From assembly GCA_963674665.2 (NCBI GenBank), contig CAXXPL010000010.1, forward strand, positions 62,001 through 126,000: a DNA stretch of 64,000 bases, in the 5' to 3' direction. A model generated the notes under the pieces. The model was not told where the DNA came from and made no database searches. It saw only the letters and a list, made by a program, of their open reading frames with translations. The translations under genes were made by a program, and so were the position numbers. Origin of the DNA: G963674665 sp963674665. Lineage in GTDB: Bacteria; Desulfobacterota; Desulfovibrionia; Desulfovibrionales; Desulfovibrionaceae. Shown here piece after piece: positions 26,633 through 35,641 of the stretch. How positions within the stretch are numbered: position 1 is the stretch's first letter; each line of letters starts with the position of its first letter.

Positions 26633-27424
26633 CTAGGCCTCCAGCCTTTTGCTGATTTCCTCGGCTACTTTTTCACCGGAGAGCAGCATGCCGCCGAAGA
26701 TCGGCCCCATGCGGTAGGAACCGAAGCTGGCGTTTGCCGCCATGCCGGTGACCCAGACCCCGGGGAAGATCTCCTTGGTGTTGTTCACGGTGTTGTTCTC
26801 CGCGATCTCGGCCCACATGGACTGCTCGCCCTCGATGCCCCCGGAAGGGGTGTTCAGGCGCACGTCGTTCTTGCGGATCAGGGTCTGCAGCAGCTCCACG
26901 GGGTGGCCCGTGGCCTCGATGACGTGCTTGCAGTGCAGCACCAGGGGATCTATATGCAACCCGGCCATCTCCACCGGGGAGGAGTTGATCACCAGGCCGG
27001 TGACGCGTTTGGCGCCTTCGACCTCGCGCAGGACCACGTCCTCCACGCTGGTGCAGTTGAAGACCTTGGTTCCGGCCAGACAGGCCTTGGATGCCAGGGT
27101 GGTGGTGGCGGTGACCGCGTCGGCGACCCAGTAGTCGCTGTCGTGCCGCTTCAGCGGCACGCCGATTTCCTCGAGCAGATGCTTGGCTGCGTCCTGCACC
27201 ACGATGGCGTTGAAGGTCATGCCGCCCCCCCACATGCCGCCACCGATGGAGAGTTTGCGCTCGAACATGGCGACGTTGTAGCCCTTGGAGGCGAGCTTGT
27301 GGGCCGCGGTAAGACCTGAGGGGCCACCCCCGACGATGGCCACGTCGAGGTCCAGGCTGGATTTGAACTTGCTGAAATATTCGTCGACAATGGCCTCGGT
27401 GATGATACGTTCGTTCAATGCCAT
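26633..27424 (-). CDS. thi4: Sulfide-dependent Thi4-type thiazole synthase
   Basis: A 263-residue enzyme that builds the adenylated thiazole of thiamine from NAD, glycine and sulfide. The FAD/NAD-like motif VAIVGGGPSGLTAAHKLA and IGGGMWGGGMTFNAIVV are diagnostic. At the position where yeast Thi4 carries its sacrificial cysteine, the sequence here reads AGLHIDPLV with His, which in known anaerobe enzymes goes with use of free sulfide as the sulfur source and multiple turnover. That suits a sulfate reducer. ATG 27424 has GAGGACTATTTC upstream. It forms an operon with thiE. No TPP riboswitch is seen upstream. Confidence 0.93.
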   Translation of the reverse strand: MALNERIITEAIVDEYFSKFKSSLDLDVAIVGGGPSGLTAAHKLASKGYNVAMFERKLSIGGGMWGGGMTFNAIVVQDAAKHLLEEIGVPLKRHDSDYWVADAVTATTTLASKACLAGTKVFNCTSVEDVVLREVEGAKRVTGLVINSSPVEMAGLHIDPLVLHCKHVIEATGHPVELLQTLIRKNDVRLNTPSGGIEGEQSMWAEIAENNTVNNTKEIFPGVWVTGMAANASFGSYRMGPIFGGMLLSGEKVAEEISKRLEA

Positions 27425-27714
27425 GAAATAGTCCTCATTTGACGTGTCTTGATACTTCGGAGCGTGGAAAGGGGCCGCGCGCTCCCGCGAAATCGCCAGC
27501 GCAGCCACGCGTCGTGCGTGGTGGAGTGAAGCTGCTGACCAACAAACGCCATATTCAAATTGTGCGTGAAAGCTGACCGAATATGGGGTACCAGGGGAGC
27601 TGGGACATATACCCGCTTTCACCGGTCAAGACAACGTCGGAGACCTGGGATAGCATCAAGTCGGATATGTGGATCGAATGCAAACACGGACAGTTTTCAG
27701 AAAAGGATCGGGAA

Positions 27715-28230
27715 ATGAAGTACATGCTATTGCTCACCGTTGGCATTGTGCTGTGCGGAAGCAGTGTGGCTCAGGGCGCAGAACCTGAATCATCCATGGA
27801 GGCTATTGCTCCATGCCCGAACAGGCCGAACTGTGTCTCCAGCATTGCGGAAGATGCAGGACAAAAAGTAGAGGCTTTTCTCCTGCGTGGTGATGGGGCA
27901 CGAGACCTGGCCTGCCTCAGGAAGTTGATACTGAGGATGCCCCGCTCGGCGATAGTGGAAGAGCGAGACGGCTATCTGCATGCCACGTTCAAGAGCAAGG
28001 TGTTCAAGTTCATTGACGACCTGGAGCTGCTGGTGGCGCGGGAGCAGGGTGTGATTCACGTACGCTCCGCCGCGCGGACCGGATACTATGATTTCAACGT
28101 CAATCGCGACAGGGTGGGAAGCCTTGCGCGTATCATTCAAAGAAGAGTGCGATGGATAGACATGTGGGCGATGTGGTCGAGGTGGATCTCGACAAACTCA
28201 CCATTGGCGGAAGGGCCCTCGGCCGATTGA
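27715..28230 (+). CDS. DUF1499 protein, exported
   Basis: A 171-residue protein of unknown role. Residues 1-21 (MKYMLLLTVGIVLCGSSVAQGA) are a signal peptide. The family mark CPNRPNCVSS follows, with FKFIDDLELLVAREQGVIHV and SAARTGYYDFNVNRDRV. The frame runs 79 bases into the next gene, further than the family normally needs, so the real end of the domain is near residue 145 and the tail may be non-functional. ATG 27715 is chosen for the AAGGATCGGGAA site and the signal peptide. Confidence 0.82.
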   Translation: MKYMLLLTVGIVLCGSSVAQGAEPESSMEAIAPCPNRPNCVSSIAEDAGQKVEAFLLRGDGARDLACLRKLILRMPRSAIVEERDGYLHATFKSKVFKFIDDLELLVAREQGVIHVRSAARTGYYDFNVNRDRVGSLARIIQRRVRWIDMWAMWSRWISTNSPLAEGPSAD

Positions 28231-29546
28231 AAGTCCCGGATGGGGAGGCAGGCATGGTGGTGTTCGTGGAACGGGGACTTCCGGGGCAGCGCGTCCTGGC
28301 CCGTATCGAAAAAATCGCCAAACGGCATTTTGAGGCCGGCGTCCAGGAGGTACTGCGCCACGGAAAGTGGGATGTCGCGCCCCCTTGCCCTCACTTCGGT
28401 GAATGCGGCGGCTGCATGTGGCAGCACCTGGACTATGCCCAGCAGTTGCACTGGAAGCGGTCTTTCATCGTGGAGGCCCTGGAACGACTGGGCAAGGTCC
28501 AGGGGGTCACGGTGGGGGAGACGCTCCCTTCGCCCCGGCAGTATGCCTACCGTAACAAGATGGAGTTCGCCTTCTCCGGCCAGGGGAGTGATATGATACT
28601 GGGCCTGCGCCCCAGAAAGGGGAGTGAGGTGCTCGATACGCATGGCTGCATGCTCATGGCCCCTCCGGCCATGGCGATTGTGGCCACTGTGGGGGAGCTC
28701 TGCGCCCAAAGCGGCATCCCGGCCTGGGAGGGCGACCAGGCGCAGGGAGAGCTGGGCTGTTGGAGACATTTCGTGCTGCGCCATGCGGACAGCGAAGGCT
28801 GCGAGTTCGTGGGGCAGCTCATCACCGCGGACATCCCCCGCTGGAAACCGGATATCCTCGAAATCATGGAAAAATCTCTGGAGCGGCATCCCAATCTACG
28901 CGGCATCTCCCACTCGGTGCGGCGTTCACGGCTGCCGGTGGCCATGGGGGAGCGTTTGATCAGGACGCTGGGTGCGCACACCTGCGAACTCTCCCTGGGC
29001 GGGCTGGAGATGACCATCTCGGCCAACTCCTTTTTCCAGGTGAACACCTTGTCCGCCGATGCCCTGTACGGGCAGGTTCGGGAACTTGCCGCGCCCAAAG
29101 TCGGAGATTTGATCTGGGACGTGTACTGCGGCGTGGGCGGGTTCGGGCTCTCCCTGGCCCACACCCTCGAGGGGCGCTGCAAACTCAAGGGGTTCGACAT
29201 CAGCCGCGAGGCCATAGGGGATGCCCGCGCCAATGCCAGGGCACTAGGTCTGGAGTCTTGCGAATTCCTGGCAGGAGAGGTGAAACGCCTCCTCCCCCAG
29301 GAGCGGGAAACCCCAAACCTGGTGGTGCTGGATCCCCCCCGCACCGGCTTGGCCAAAGAACTGGTGACACACCTGCTGAAGCGCGCCCCCCAACGTATTG
29401 TCTACGTGTCCTGCGACCCGGCAACCCTTGCCCGCGACGTGGGGCAGCTCCTGCAACGCTACTCCATCGCCCGGGCCCGCACAGTGGACATGTTCCCCCA
29501 GACCCCGCACGTGGAGAGCGTGGTGGCGCTGGAGGTAAAAAGGTAG
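28152..29546 (+). CDS. 23S rRNA m5U methyltransferase, RlmD/RumA family
   Basis: A 464-residue enzyme that methylates a uridine in 23S rRNA using S-adenosylmethionine. An N-terminal TRAM domain (residues 1-55), a 4Fe-4S set (CPHFGECGGCMW plus an upstream Cys), the SAM-binding DVYCGVGGFGLSLA and the catalytic Cys in YVSCDPATLARD are visible. The start overlaps the DUF1499 frame by 79 bases; AGAAGAG lies upstream of ATG 28152. Which uridine it modifies (RlmC or RlmD type) cannot be told by eye. It ends just before a strong terminator. Confidence 0.92.
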   Translation: MDRHVGDVVEVDLDKLTIGGRALGRLKVPDGEAGMVVFVERGLPGQRVLARIEKIAKRHFEAGVQEVLRHGKWDVAPPCPHFGECGGCMWQHLDYAQQLHWKRSFIVEALERLGKVQGVTVGETLPSPRQYAYRNKMEFAFSGQGSDMILGLRPRKGSEVLDTHGCMLMAPPAMAIVATVGELCAQSGIPAWEGDQAQGELGCWRHFVLRHADSEGCEFVGQLITADIPRWKPDILEIMEKSLERHPNLRGISHSVRRSRLPVAMGERLIRTLGAHTCELSLGGLEMTISANSFFQVNTLSADALYGQVRELAAPKVGDLIWDVYCGVGGFGLSLAHTLEGRCKLKGFDISREAIGDARANARALGLESCEFLAGEVKRLLPQERETPNLVVLDPPRTGLAKELVTHLLKRAPQRIVYVSCDPATLARDVGQLLQRYSIARARTVDMFPQTPHVESVVALEVKR

Positions 29547-29560
29547 AAGAAAGGACATTT

Positions 29561-29598
29561 TTCGGGGGAAAACTTTTTGAAAAAAGTTTTCCCCCGAA
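29561..29598. terminator. Very strong hairpin after the methyltransferase gene
   Basis: Two perfect 18-base arms (TTCGGGGGAAAACTTTTT and its complement) are separated by only GA. The T-run within the arm followed by the A-run makes it a possible terminator in either direction. The IS110 element starts soon after. Confidence 0.75.
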
Positions 29599-29599
29599 C

Positions 29600-31130
29600 C
29601 CCCATTTCAAAATACCATGTTGGCCTCGAATGAGCTAAGAGTTGGTCACTACACTCAATTCTAGCCAAAGGAGACCAACATGGCTGAAAAAAAGTTAGCA
29701 GAAATGAAAGCGTTTGTGGATCATTATCCTCATCAGCCCATTTACATCGGTCTGGATGTGCATAAAAAATCGTATCATATTGCAATATTATGTGCTGATG
29801 GAGACTTGGCGACTGTCGTCGCTCCCGCTGACCCCAACCACGTACTTAAGCTCATTGACGATCTCGGAGCACCCATTGGTGCGGTGGCTTACGAGAGCGG
29901 GCCCACGGGATTCGCGCTCGCTCGTATTTTGCATTCAGCGGGGCATCGCACCATCGTCGCGGCGTCCTGCCGTATCCCTCGCCAACCCACACCCGGCGCC
30001 AAGACCGATAGTCTCGACTGCCGCAAGCTGGCCATCTACGCCGCAAAAGACCTGCTCAAGCCTATCGCTGTACCTAGCGAGGGACAGGAGGCCGAACGTA
30101 CCCTGGTCCGTCGCCGCGACCAAATCGGTAAAGGACTGCGCGCATGCAAGCAACGCATCCGCTCGCTGTTGCTTGAGTTTGGCGTCGCCGAACCGACGGG
30201 CCTCAATAATTGGAGCAAGCGGGCCATCCGCGCGCTTGAGAAGGCTCCACTCCCTGACGAGGCGCGGCTCACCCTCGATAGCCTGCTCAATGAGCTGCGC
30301 TTTTGGATCGTCGAGCGCGATGCCGTGATGCAACTTATTAAAAAGGCGGGAGAGAAGGACATCCATAAGGATGTCGTGGCAAATTTGCAGACCGTGCCGG
30401 GCGTGGGGCCGCTGGTGGCGATGGCGTTCAGGCTGGAACTCTTTTCGCCCGAGCGTTTCCTCAACACGGAGCAGGTAGCAAGCTACCTGGGGCTGGCGCC
30501 CATGGCCTGGCAGAGCGGCGAGAGCAGTGGCTCGAATCGGCTGCGGCCGGTGGGCCAGAGGATGCTGCGCGCGTTGCTTGTTGAAGCCGCATGGGTGTTC
30601 AAACGCAAGGACCCGAGAGCACGAGCCCTGTATAACAAACTTATGGCCCGACACAACGTGAAGCAAAAGGCGATCGTAGCTGTGGCGCGAAAGCTTGCGG
30701 TGATGCTCTGGCGGCTTTGTCTTGAGAATCGCGCCTATGAAGCGAGGGTTGCGTAGGTGATGGCTTCGGGACCGAGACCGGCTCGCTCCGACGTGCTCTG
30801 GGGGGCCCATTCTCGCTCGCCGGCTGCCAGTTGGAGAACATAAGTAGCAACATATGAAGATGTTAAAGTAAGAACTGAGAGCAGGCGACACCAAATTTGG
30901 AACAAGCCGCGATAAAGTTTTTGTCGAACAAGCGACGTCTCCAAAATGGCGGGGTTCCAAAGTGTACCGAATCGGTACTTGGCGCAAACGGCGCGAATAG
31001 GAAAAGGTCATATATACTCTCAGCTTGACATCGGGCCACATAGGAAAACTTTTGGGATGCAAAAGTTGGAGATATGCGTTCCAGGATGGAGCACCCGAGA
31101 GAAAATCAAGCGTAAGTGTAAATAGAATAT
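29600..31130 (+). mobile_element. IS110-family insertion sequence (ends approximate)
   Basis: The transposase at 29680 is flanked by about 80 noncoding bases on the left and several hundred on the right (to about 31130, where a dispersed palindrome begins). IS110 elements lack long terminal repeats, so I could not fix the ends; left and right limits are set by the rlmD-type terminator and the palindrome. It separates rRNA methyltransferase from the DUF362 cluster. Confidence 0.55.
29680..30756 (+). CDS. IS110-family transposase
   Basis: A 358-residue DEDD recombinase of the IS110 family. The N-terminal RuvC-like domain shows the acidic residues in YIGLDVHKKS, AYESGPTG and KTDSLDCRKL; the C-terminal Transposase_20 domain has LQTVPGVGPLVAMAFRLEL and the serine region SGESSGSNRLRPVGQRMLR. 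Length is typical and no frame damage is seen. ATG 29680 has AAAGGAGACCAAC before it. In this family a guide RNA encoded in the noncoding flank chooses target and donor. Confidence 0.92.
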   Translation: MAEKKLAEMKAFVDHYPHQPIYIGLDVHKKSYHIAILCADGDLATVVAPADPNHVLKLIDDLGAPIGAVAYESGPTGFALARILHSAGHRTIVAASCRIPRQPTPGAKTDSLDCRKLAIYAAKDLLKPIAVPSEGQEAERTLVRRRDQIGKGLRACKQRIRSLLLEFGVAEPTGLNNWSKRAIRALEKAPLPDEARLTLDSLLNELRFWIVERDAVMQLIKKAGEKDIHKDVVANLQTVPGVGPLVAMAFRLELFSPERFLNTEQVASYLGLAPMAWQSGESSGSNRLRPVGQRMLRALLVEAAWVFKRKDPRARALYNKLMARHNVKQKAIVAVARKLAVMLWRLCLENRAYEARVA

Positions 31131-31155
31131 AATTTCAAATAGTAAAGTTTAGGAA
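30757..31155 (+). other. Noncoding right flank of the IS110 element, candidate guide RNA
   Basis: No gene is seen in these 400 bases. The GC-rich first part (to about 30850) can fold, and a palindrome GTACCGA-A-TCGGTAC lies at 30964-30978. In IS110/IS1111 elements a bridge RNA comes from a noncoding end; the long right flank makes it the likelier source here. This is inference from family knowledge, not from a recognised RNA motif. Confidence 0.3.
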
Positions 31156-31327
31156 GGGGGAGCGCGAGGGGGAGAACCCTTTTGTGACAATAGGGGCGCA
31201 TAAGGCTTAACGGTGCGCTCCGGCGGCTGCGCCGCTTGGTCCCGCCTTGGGCGTGACCATTTCCATAGCTTCGAGTAACAAAATAACAGACCATTTTGAC
31301 TTTCAGTTAAAAGGGTTTCCCCCTCGC
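31156..31327. repeat. Dispersed palindrome, copy 2, arms split by 119 bases
   Basis: The left arm GGGGGAGCGCGAGGGGGAGA with CCCTTTTGTGAC (31156-31189) and the right arm AAAAGGGTTTCCCCCTCGC (31309-31327) match the palindrome family, but instead of a loop of a few bases there are 119 bases between them. No gene is seen in this part. Confidence 0.6.
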
Positions 31328-31346
31328 ATAAAACCTTTACTCGCCT

Positions 31347-32582
31347 TTATTCATTCTTTTCTTTGCCCAGAGCCTCTTTATACTCCTGATAAAAATCCAG
31401 AATATGCGGGGGGCAGCCGGGGATGAAGCGCCCCACCTTGCCGTGCTCCCTGTAGTCGTGCACCAGTTCGGCGGCGCAGTTGCCGAAGCACCAGAGCCTG
31501 CCATGCTGGTTACGCAGATTGGGGCGGTTGGGCATGGGCTTGCCCACGTACACGTCCTGCACGGCTTTACCCTCCAGCTCGCCTTCAGAGGCCAGCTTGT
31601 CCAGGGCGTGGCGTAGCGCGGAGAGGCAGCCCGAGCAGGCGCCTCCTTCCACGCAGCGGATCTGGGGGTAGGCCCCGATGCTGGAGATGACCGGGCGCTT
31701 GAACTTGCGGCGCACAGTCTCCACGGGTACCCCCCTGACCTCGATGCCTTCCTCGTCCGCGCTGCCAAGGCCTTCGGCGTGGGCCAGGCGGATCATGGCC
31801 ACCTCGAAGGGATCGATATCCATGGCGCGGCAGGCAGTGGCGTCCACTGCAACCACGTCGGTTCCGGCGAGGATGGTGTTCATGTCCTGGACCACGGAGC
31901 CGCTGATGGGAGCCTGACCCTGCACGGCGATGATGCCGTCGACGATGGTGAGGTGGGGTTTGATCACCCGCAGGATGTCCACCAGCTTCACGTTGATGTC
32001 GTTGCGGTGGAAGAACATGCGTTCCTCGTCGAGGATCAGGCCGTACTGGTTCTTGATGCCGAGGGTGACCAGGGCATGCATGTGGGTCTTCATCTTTGGG
32101 AGGTTGATGTAGACATCGGCCTCCTGGAGACATTTGGGCGCAATGACCGGGGAGTAGAGCAAAGCTTCGGGGTTGTCCAGGTGGATGCGGGGTTCGTTGT
32201 CAAAATACCTGATCCTGACCCCAAGGGCGCGCAGGCGTTGGTCCACGTGCTCGGTCTGGTCCAGGGCCTTTTTCAGGGGCAACCCCCAGCCGGGGTTGTC
32301 CCCGAGCCATATTTCGCGGGCTCCGCAGTCCTTGAGCAGTTGGATGACGCTGATGATGACCCGCTCGTCAGTGACGATGGCAAAGGGGTTATGCGAGCTG
32401 GGGCGGACGTAGTTGGGTTTGACCAGGACGGTCTTGCCGCGCACCAGGGCGGGCAAGTCCGTGACCATGGACACTGTGTCCGCGATGAGGCCGCGGACAA
32501 TGGAGAGGCTCTTTTCAGTATACTCGCCCGGCTTCTCCGGTACGGATTCGGCCCTTAGCAGACCGACGAGAGCTTTTTCCAT
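31347..32582 (-). CDS. DUF362 domain protein
   Basis: A 411-residue protein of the DUF362 family, often linked to iron-sulfur proteins; its reaction is unknown. The family pattern KTVLVKPNYVRPSSHN, YINLPKMKTHMHALVTLGIK and GTDVVAVDATACRAMDI is clear. The C-terminal region has cysteines in VEGGACSGCLS, LWCFGNCAAE and FIPGCPPH, which could hold a metal cluster. Its start overlaps the end of the acyl-CoA ligase gene by 28 bases, so the two are translated together. A linked role in modifying or activating a carboxylic acid is inferred. Confidence 0.85.
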   Translation of the reverse strand: MEKALVGLLRAESVPEKPGEYTEKSLSIVRGLIADTVSMVTDLPALVRGKTVLVKPNYVRPSSHNPFAIVTDERVIISVIQLLKDCGAREIWLGDNPGWGLPLKKALDQTEHVDQRLRALGVRIRYFDNEPRIHLDNPEALLYSPVIAPKCLQEADVYINLPKMKTHMHALVTLGIKNQYGLILDEERMFFHRNDINVKLVDILRVIKPHLTIVDGIIAVQGQAPISGSVVQDMNTILAGTDVVAVDATACRAMDIDPFEVAMIRLAHAEGLGSADEEGIEVRGVPVETVRRKFKRPVISSIGAYPQIRCVEGGACSGCLSALRHALDKLASEGELEGKAVQDVYVGKPMPNRPNLRNQHGRLWCFGNCAAELVHDYREHGKVGRFIPGCPPHILDFYQEYKEALGKEKNE

Positions 32583-34159
32583 GCCACCTTCCCCCCCGGT
32601 GTCTTAGGCAGCTGGTCAACGAATTCGATGAGGCGCGGTACCTTGTAGCGGTGCAGGCGTCCCTCGCAGTATCGGCGGATGTCCATCTGATTGAGGGGCA
32701 TGCCCGGCTTGGTAACGATGAAGGCCTTGGGCACTTCACCATGCAGGGTGTCGTCCACCTTGATCACCACTATCTCGTCGATGCTCGGGTGCGCCCTGAG
32801 CACGTTTTCGATTTCGGTGGGAAAGACCTTGATGCCCCCTACCTTCATCATGCCCGAACTCCGGGCCATGAAATGGAAGAAGCCGTCCTTGTCCTTGCGC
32901 ATGAGGTCGTTGGTGCGGAACCAGCCGTCGTTGTCCACCACCGGGATGGTCTTGCCGGGGGCGATGAAATATTCCTTGCAGACGCCGGGGCCGCGGATCC
33001 AGAGTTCGCCGATCTCGTCCACTCCGGCCTCCTGGCATTCGCCGTGCATGATCCTGGCCTCGTACAAGGGGCAGGATCGGCCGGCGGAACCCGGAGGCGC
33101 CTCGAGCACGCGGGGGTCGTCATCGATTGCGCGGTTGGCCAGGGCGATGCCAGTAGCCTCGGTGCTGCCCCACACCGCCTGGATGGGTACGCCGAAGCGC
33201 TGTGCAAAGGTCTCGCGCAGGGTGGGAGTCACGTGCATGCCGCCGCTCTCCGGCACGCGCAGGTGAGAGAAATCCAGTGAATCAAGGTTGTTGAGTCGAA
33301 TCAAGGTTTCGTAGATGGAAGCCACGGCCATGAAGGTGGTGACCTTGAAGTCGTGCAGGGCCTGGGCCACGGATTTGGGTTGCACTGTATCCAGGAGCAC
33401 GGTGGTGCCCCCCAGATATACGGGCCTGGCAAACAATTCGTGGGGGTGCACAAAAGCCGGGAACATGCACAGGTGCACGTCATCGGCTGTAAACCGGAAC
33501 ACTTCGACAGAGGCCATGGAGTTGGCGTCAATGTTCCCGTGGGTGGTCAGGGCGGTCTTGGGCACGCCGGTAGTCCCGGAGGTGAGGTTGAGATAGGCCG
33601 GGTCGTCGGGAAGGATCTCGGGAAAATCGTGGTGCCGCCCAAGCAGCGACTCGTGATCGCGAAAGGAGCGGCAACCGGCGGGGGGCGCCGCGTCCGGGGT
33701 GTCCAGCACGAAGATCCGCTCCGGGTACGGGATGTTGTCCAGCCCCTGGAGCAGTGGCAGATAGGGTTTGGCCACGAACAGGGCCTTGGGCCGCGTATTC
33801 TCCAGCAGGGTGTTCAGGAGTCCTGCCGGGAGGTTGTGATCGATGGGGAAAAATACGGTACCGGCGGTCAGGGCGCCGAGAAAGCAGAGCATGGCGTCGG
33901 GATTCTTCATGAGCAGACAGCCCACGCGGTCGCCCTTTTTCAGGCCAGCCTCCATGAGCATGGCGCCGATGGCCGATGCCCTGGCATGGGTCTCGGCAAA
34001 GGAATAGGCCGGGTGAACGCCGTGTTTGGCGGATACAAAAGCCGTCTTGGAGCCGTACAGCTCAGCGCTGCGGCGCAGACGCTCGGGCACGGAGAGCAGT
34101 TGGATGCCTGCCTCGGCCACGTGAAAGGTGTTGTGCATGGCTGTATGTTCAAGCCTCAT
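32555..34159 (-). CDS. Acyl-CoA ligase, ANL superfamily
   Basis: A 534-residue AMP-forming enzyme that activates a carboxylic acid and loads it on CoA or a carrier protein. The phosphate loop LTSGTTGVPK, the GSTEATG motif, the hinge Asp in GWFRTNDLMR and the C-terminal catalytic Lys in PKTPGGKVAWKK are present. Length is normal. The substrate is unknown. AAGGATCTCTCCC precedes ATG 34159. It is downstream of the sugar-phosphate transferase gene and overlaps the DUF362 gene, so it may belong to a small cell-surface or lipid pathway. Confidence 0.92.
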   Translation of the reverse strand: MRLEHTAMHNTFHVAEAGIQLLSVPERLRRSAELYGSKTAFVSAKHGVHPAYSFAETHARASAIGAMLMEAGLKKGDRVGCLLMKNPDAMLCFLGALTAGTVFFPIDHNLPAGLLNTLLENTRPKALFVAKPYLPLLQGLDNIPYPERIFVLDTPDAAPPAGCRSFRDHESLLGRHHDFPEILPDDPAYLNLTSGTTGVPKTALTTHGNIDANSMASVEVFRFTADDVHLCMFPAFVHPHELFARPVYLGGTTVLLDTVQPKSVAQALHDFKVTTFMAVASIYETLIRLNNLDSLDFSHLRVPESGGMHVTPTLRETFAQRFGVPIQAVWGSTEATGIALANRAIDDDPRVLEAPPGSAGRSCPLYEARIMHGECQEAGVDEIGELWIRGPGVCKEYFIAPGKTIPVVDNDGWFRTNDLMRKDKDGFFHFMARSSGMMKVGGIKVFPTEIENVLRAHPSIDEIVVIKVDDTLHGEVPKAFIVTKPGMPLNQMDIRRYCEGRLHRYKVPRLIEFVDQLPKTPGGKVAWKKLSSVC

Positions 34160-34180
34160 GGGAGAGATCCTTGTCTGTTC

Positions 34181-34201
34181 GGCCCGGAGCGAATCCGGGC
34201 C
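34181..34201 (-). terminator. Hairpin between transferase and ligase genes
   Basis: GGCCCGG and CCGGGCC form a perfect 7-bp stem around a 7-base loop in the 76-base gap. It may reduce readthrough from the upstream gene; there is no clear T-run. Confidence 0.4.
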
Positions 34202-34235
34202 TTGCTCTTGAATTCAGGTGTGGTGCTTGTCCGGT

Positions 34236-35021
34236 TCACTGGTTGACGATGTCGCGGCGGACATCGCGCTTGCATGCTGGTGAGGCGAACACGCGGGTAA
34301 GCAACTTGAGGGTGAGGATCGCGGTTTTGGCCACGATGAGCAGGTCATAGCCCATGGAGCGCCGCCGGATATACTCCTCGTCGTATTGCAGGTTCTCGCA
34401 GATGGGCTGGCACCGTGCTGCGCTGAGTTGCCAGGGGCCGGTGATCCCGGGGGTGACATACAGCCTGGCGCGTTCACGGTCATTGTATTGTTCCACGAGA
34501 AACGGCATCTCCGGACGCGGGCCCACAACACTCATATCCCCGCGCAGCACGTTGAAGAACTGCGGCAGCTCGTCCAGGCCGGACTGGCGCAGGATCTTGC
34601 CCACGCGGGTGACCCGGGAATCCTGGCAGTCGTCCACGGGAGTGCAGGCATACTTTGGGGAGTGGCATTGCATGGAGCGGAACTTGTAAATGGTGAACAG
34701 TTTGCCGTCCTTCCCCACGCGCTGCTGGGAAAAGAATATCGGACCGCAACTGTCCAGCCTGATGCCCAGGGCCACCAGCATGGTCACCGGCAGGGTGCAG
34801 ACGATGACGGCGGACGAGAAGAGAATGTCGAACAGCCTTTTCGAAAAGAGATAAAATCGGCCCTTGACCGGGAACGCCGCGCAGGAAGCCTGCGCCTGGT
34901 CATGGGCAGAGGACGTGGCTGAAGGTTGCGCGGCCTGAGTGGACCGGGAGGAGACAACGGATCCTCCTGTCCTGTAGGAAAGTGAGGAATCCATACGATC
35001 ACGCATGGTCGAGAGCTTCAT
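34236..35021 (-). CDS. Undecaprenyl-phosphate sugar transferase (WcaJ/PglC-like)
   Basis: A 261-residue initiating glycan transferase that places a sugar-phosphate on undecaprenyl phosphate at the inner membrane. Residues about 60-85 (KRLFDILFSSAVIVCTLPVT) form the reentrant membrane helix. The catalytic region KFRSMQ, the DELPQFFNVLRGDMSVVGPRP block (catalytic Asp-Glu) and the PGITGPWQLS motif are clear. An N-terminal Ser/Gln-rich stretch of 50 residues is unusual. No other polysaccharide gene is nearby except the sulfotransferase-like gene at the far right edge. Confidence 0.92.
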   Translation of the reverse strand: MKLSTMRDRMDSSLSYRTGGSVVSSRSTQAAQPSATSSAHDQAQASCAAFPVKGRFYLFSKRLFDILFSSAVIVCTLPVTMLVALGIRLDSCGPIFFSQQRVGKDGKLFTIYKFRSMQCHSPKYACTPVDDCQDSRVTRVGKILRQSGLDELPQFFNVLRGDMSVVGPRPEMPFLVEQYNDRERARLYVTPGITGPWQLSAARCQPICENLQYDEEYIRRRSMGYDLLIVAKTAILTLKLLTRVFASPACKRDVRRDIVNQ

Positions 35022-35641
35022 ACCGTGTTACCCCATCTTCGCATGGCACAATGCCATCTGCGTGTGTTTCCAGTACGTCTTCAGGTCAATATTGTTCCAC
35101 AGTCGGTTTTGGTCTCAGTCTGTCCTGGCTGCAGCAGGGTTGCGACTCATGATAGGCAAGTTCCGTTCCAAATCGGGCGCAGGGAGTGGTTCAATCGCGA
35201 GGAATGATGGAAATGGCAGACGAAAGTCACGAAAGTGCGTGGCCTTGGCCTTTGCGGTAAAAGAAGCACCACGCAACGCGAAATTGCCCCCCTTGTTCTG
35301 TCTTCCAGAAATTTCAAAGAAACCTGAAAAATGCGTAAATTCTGATTCTAAAAAAATATGACTTGGAAGACCCTCTGACAAGAATCGGTCCTCGTAAAAT
35401 TAACGAAATGTAAGAATAGTAACGAAAGTCTAAAAAATTAAAACATACAAGAAACGTTTTTGCCACATTTCCACACCGGATGCCAGTGCAAATCAGGCGT
35501 TGCGGAAGGTGGAATGGATTTTCTGTCTTTACGGAGAGTTAAAATGTAATAAGAAATGTGCGTCCAAAGATGAAGGGGAAAAGGACGGATGAGATTGCCA
35601 AGCGTTGGTGTGAACGGTATTCAGGCTGGAGGAGGTGCATC
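35022..35641. other. Long divergent intergenic region
   Basis: No gene is visible in these 620 bases between the divergent transferase and pyrF genes. The middle part (about 35330-35460) is strongly AT-rich and should hold promoters for both sides. I could not pick a convincing -10/-35 pair. Confidence 0.6.

Noticed and set aside
25097..27319. A 740-codon open frame on the plus strand
   Set aside because: It runs antisense across rplU, rpmA, thiE and thi4, whose families are certain, and its product is low-complexity His/Gly/Val-rich, typical of GC-driven shadow frames.
27425..27560. TPP riboswitch before thi4-thiE
   Set aside because: The conserved CUGAGA and ACC-CUUGAACCUGAUC type segments are not present on the minus strand.
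30757..31346. Small genes in the gap after the IS110 transposase
   Set aside because: Short frames there have no ribosome site, family match or coding-like composition.
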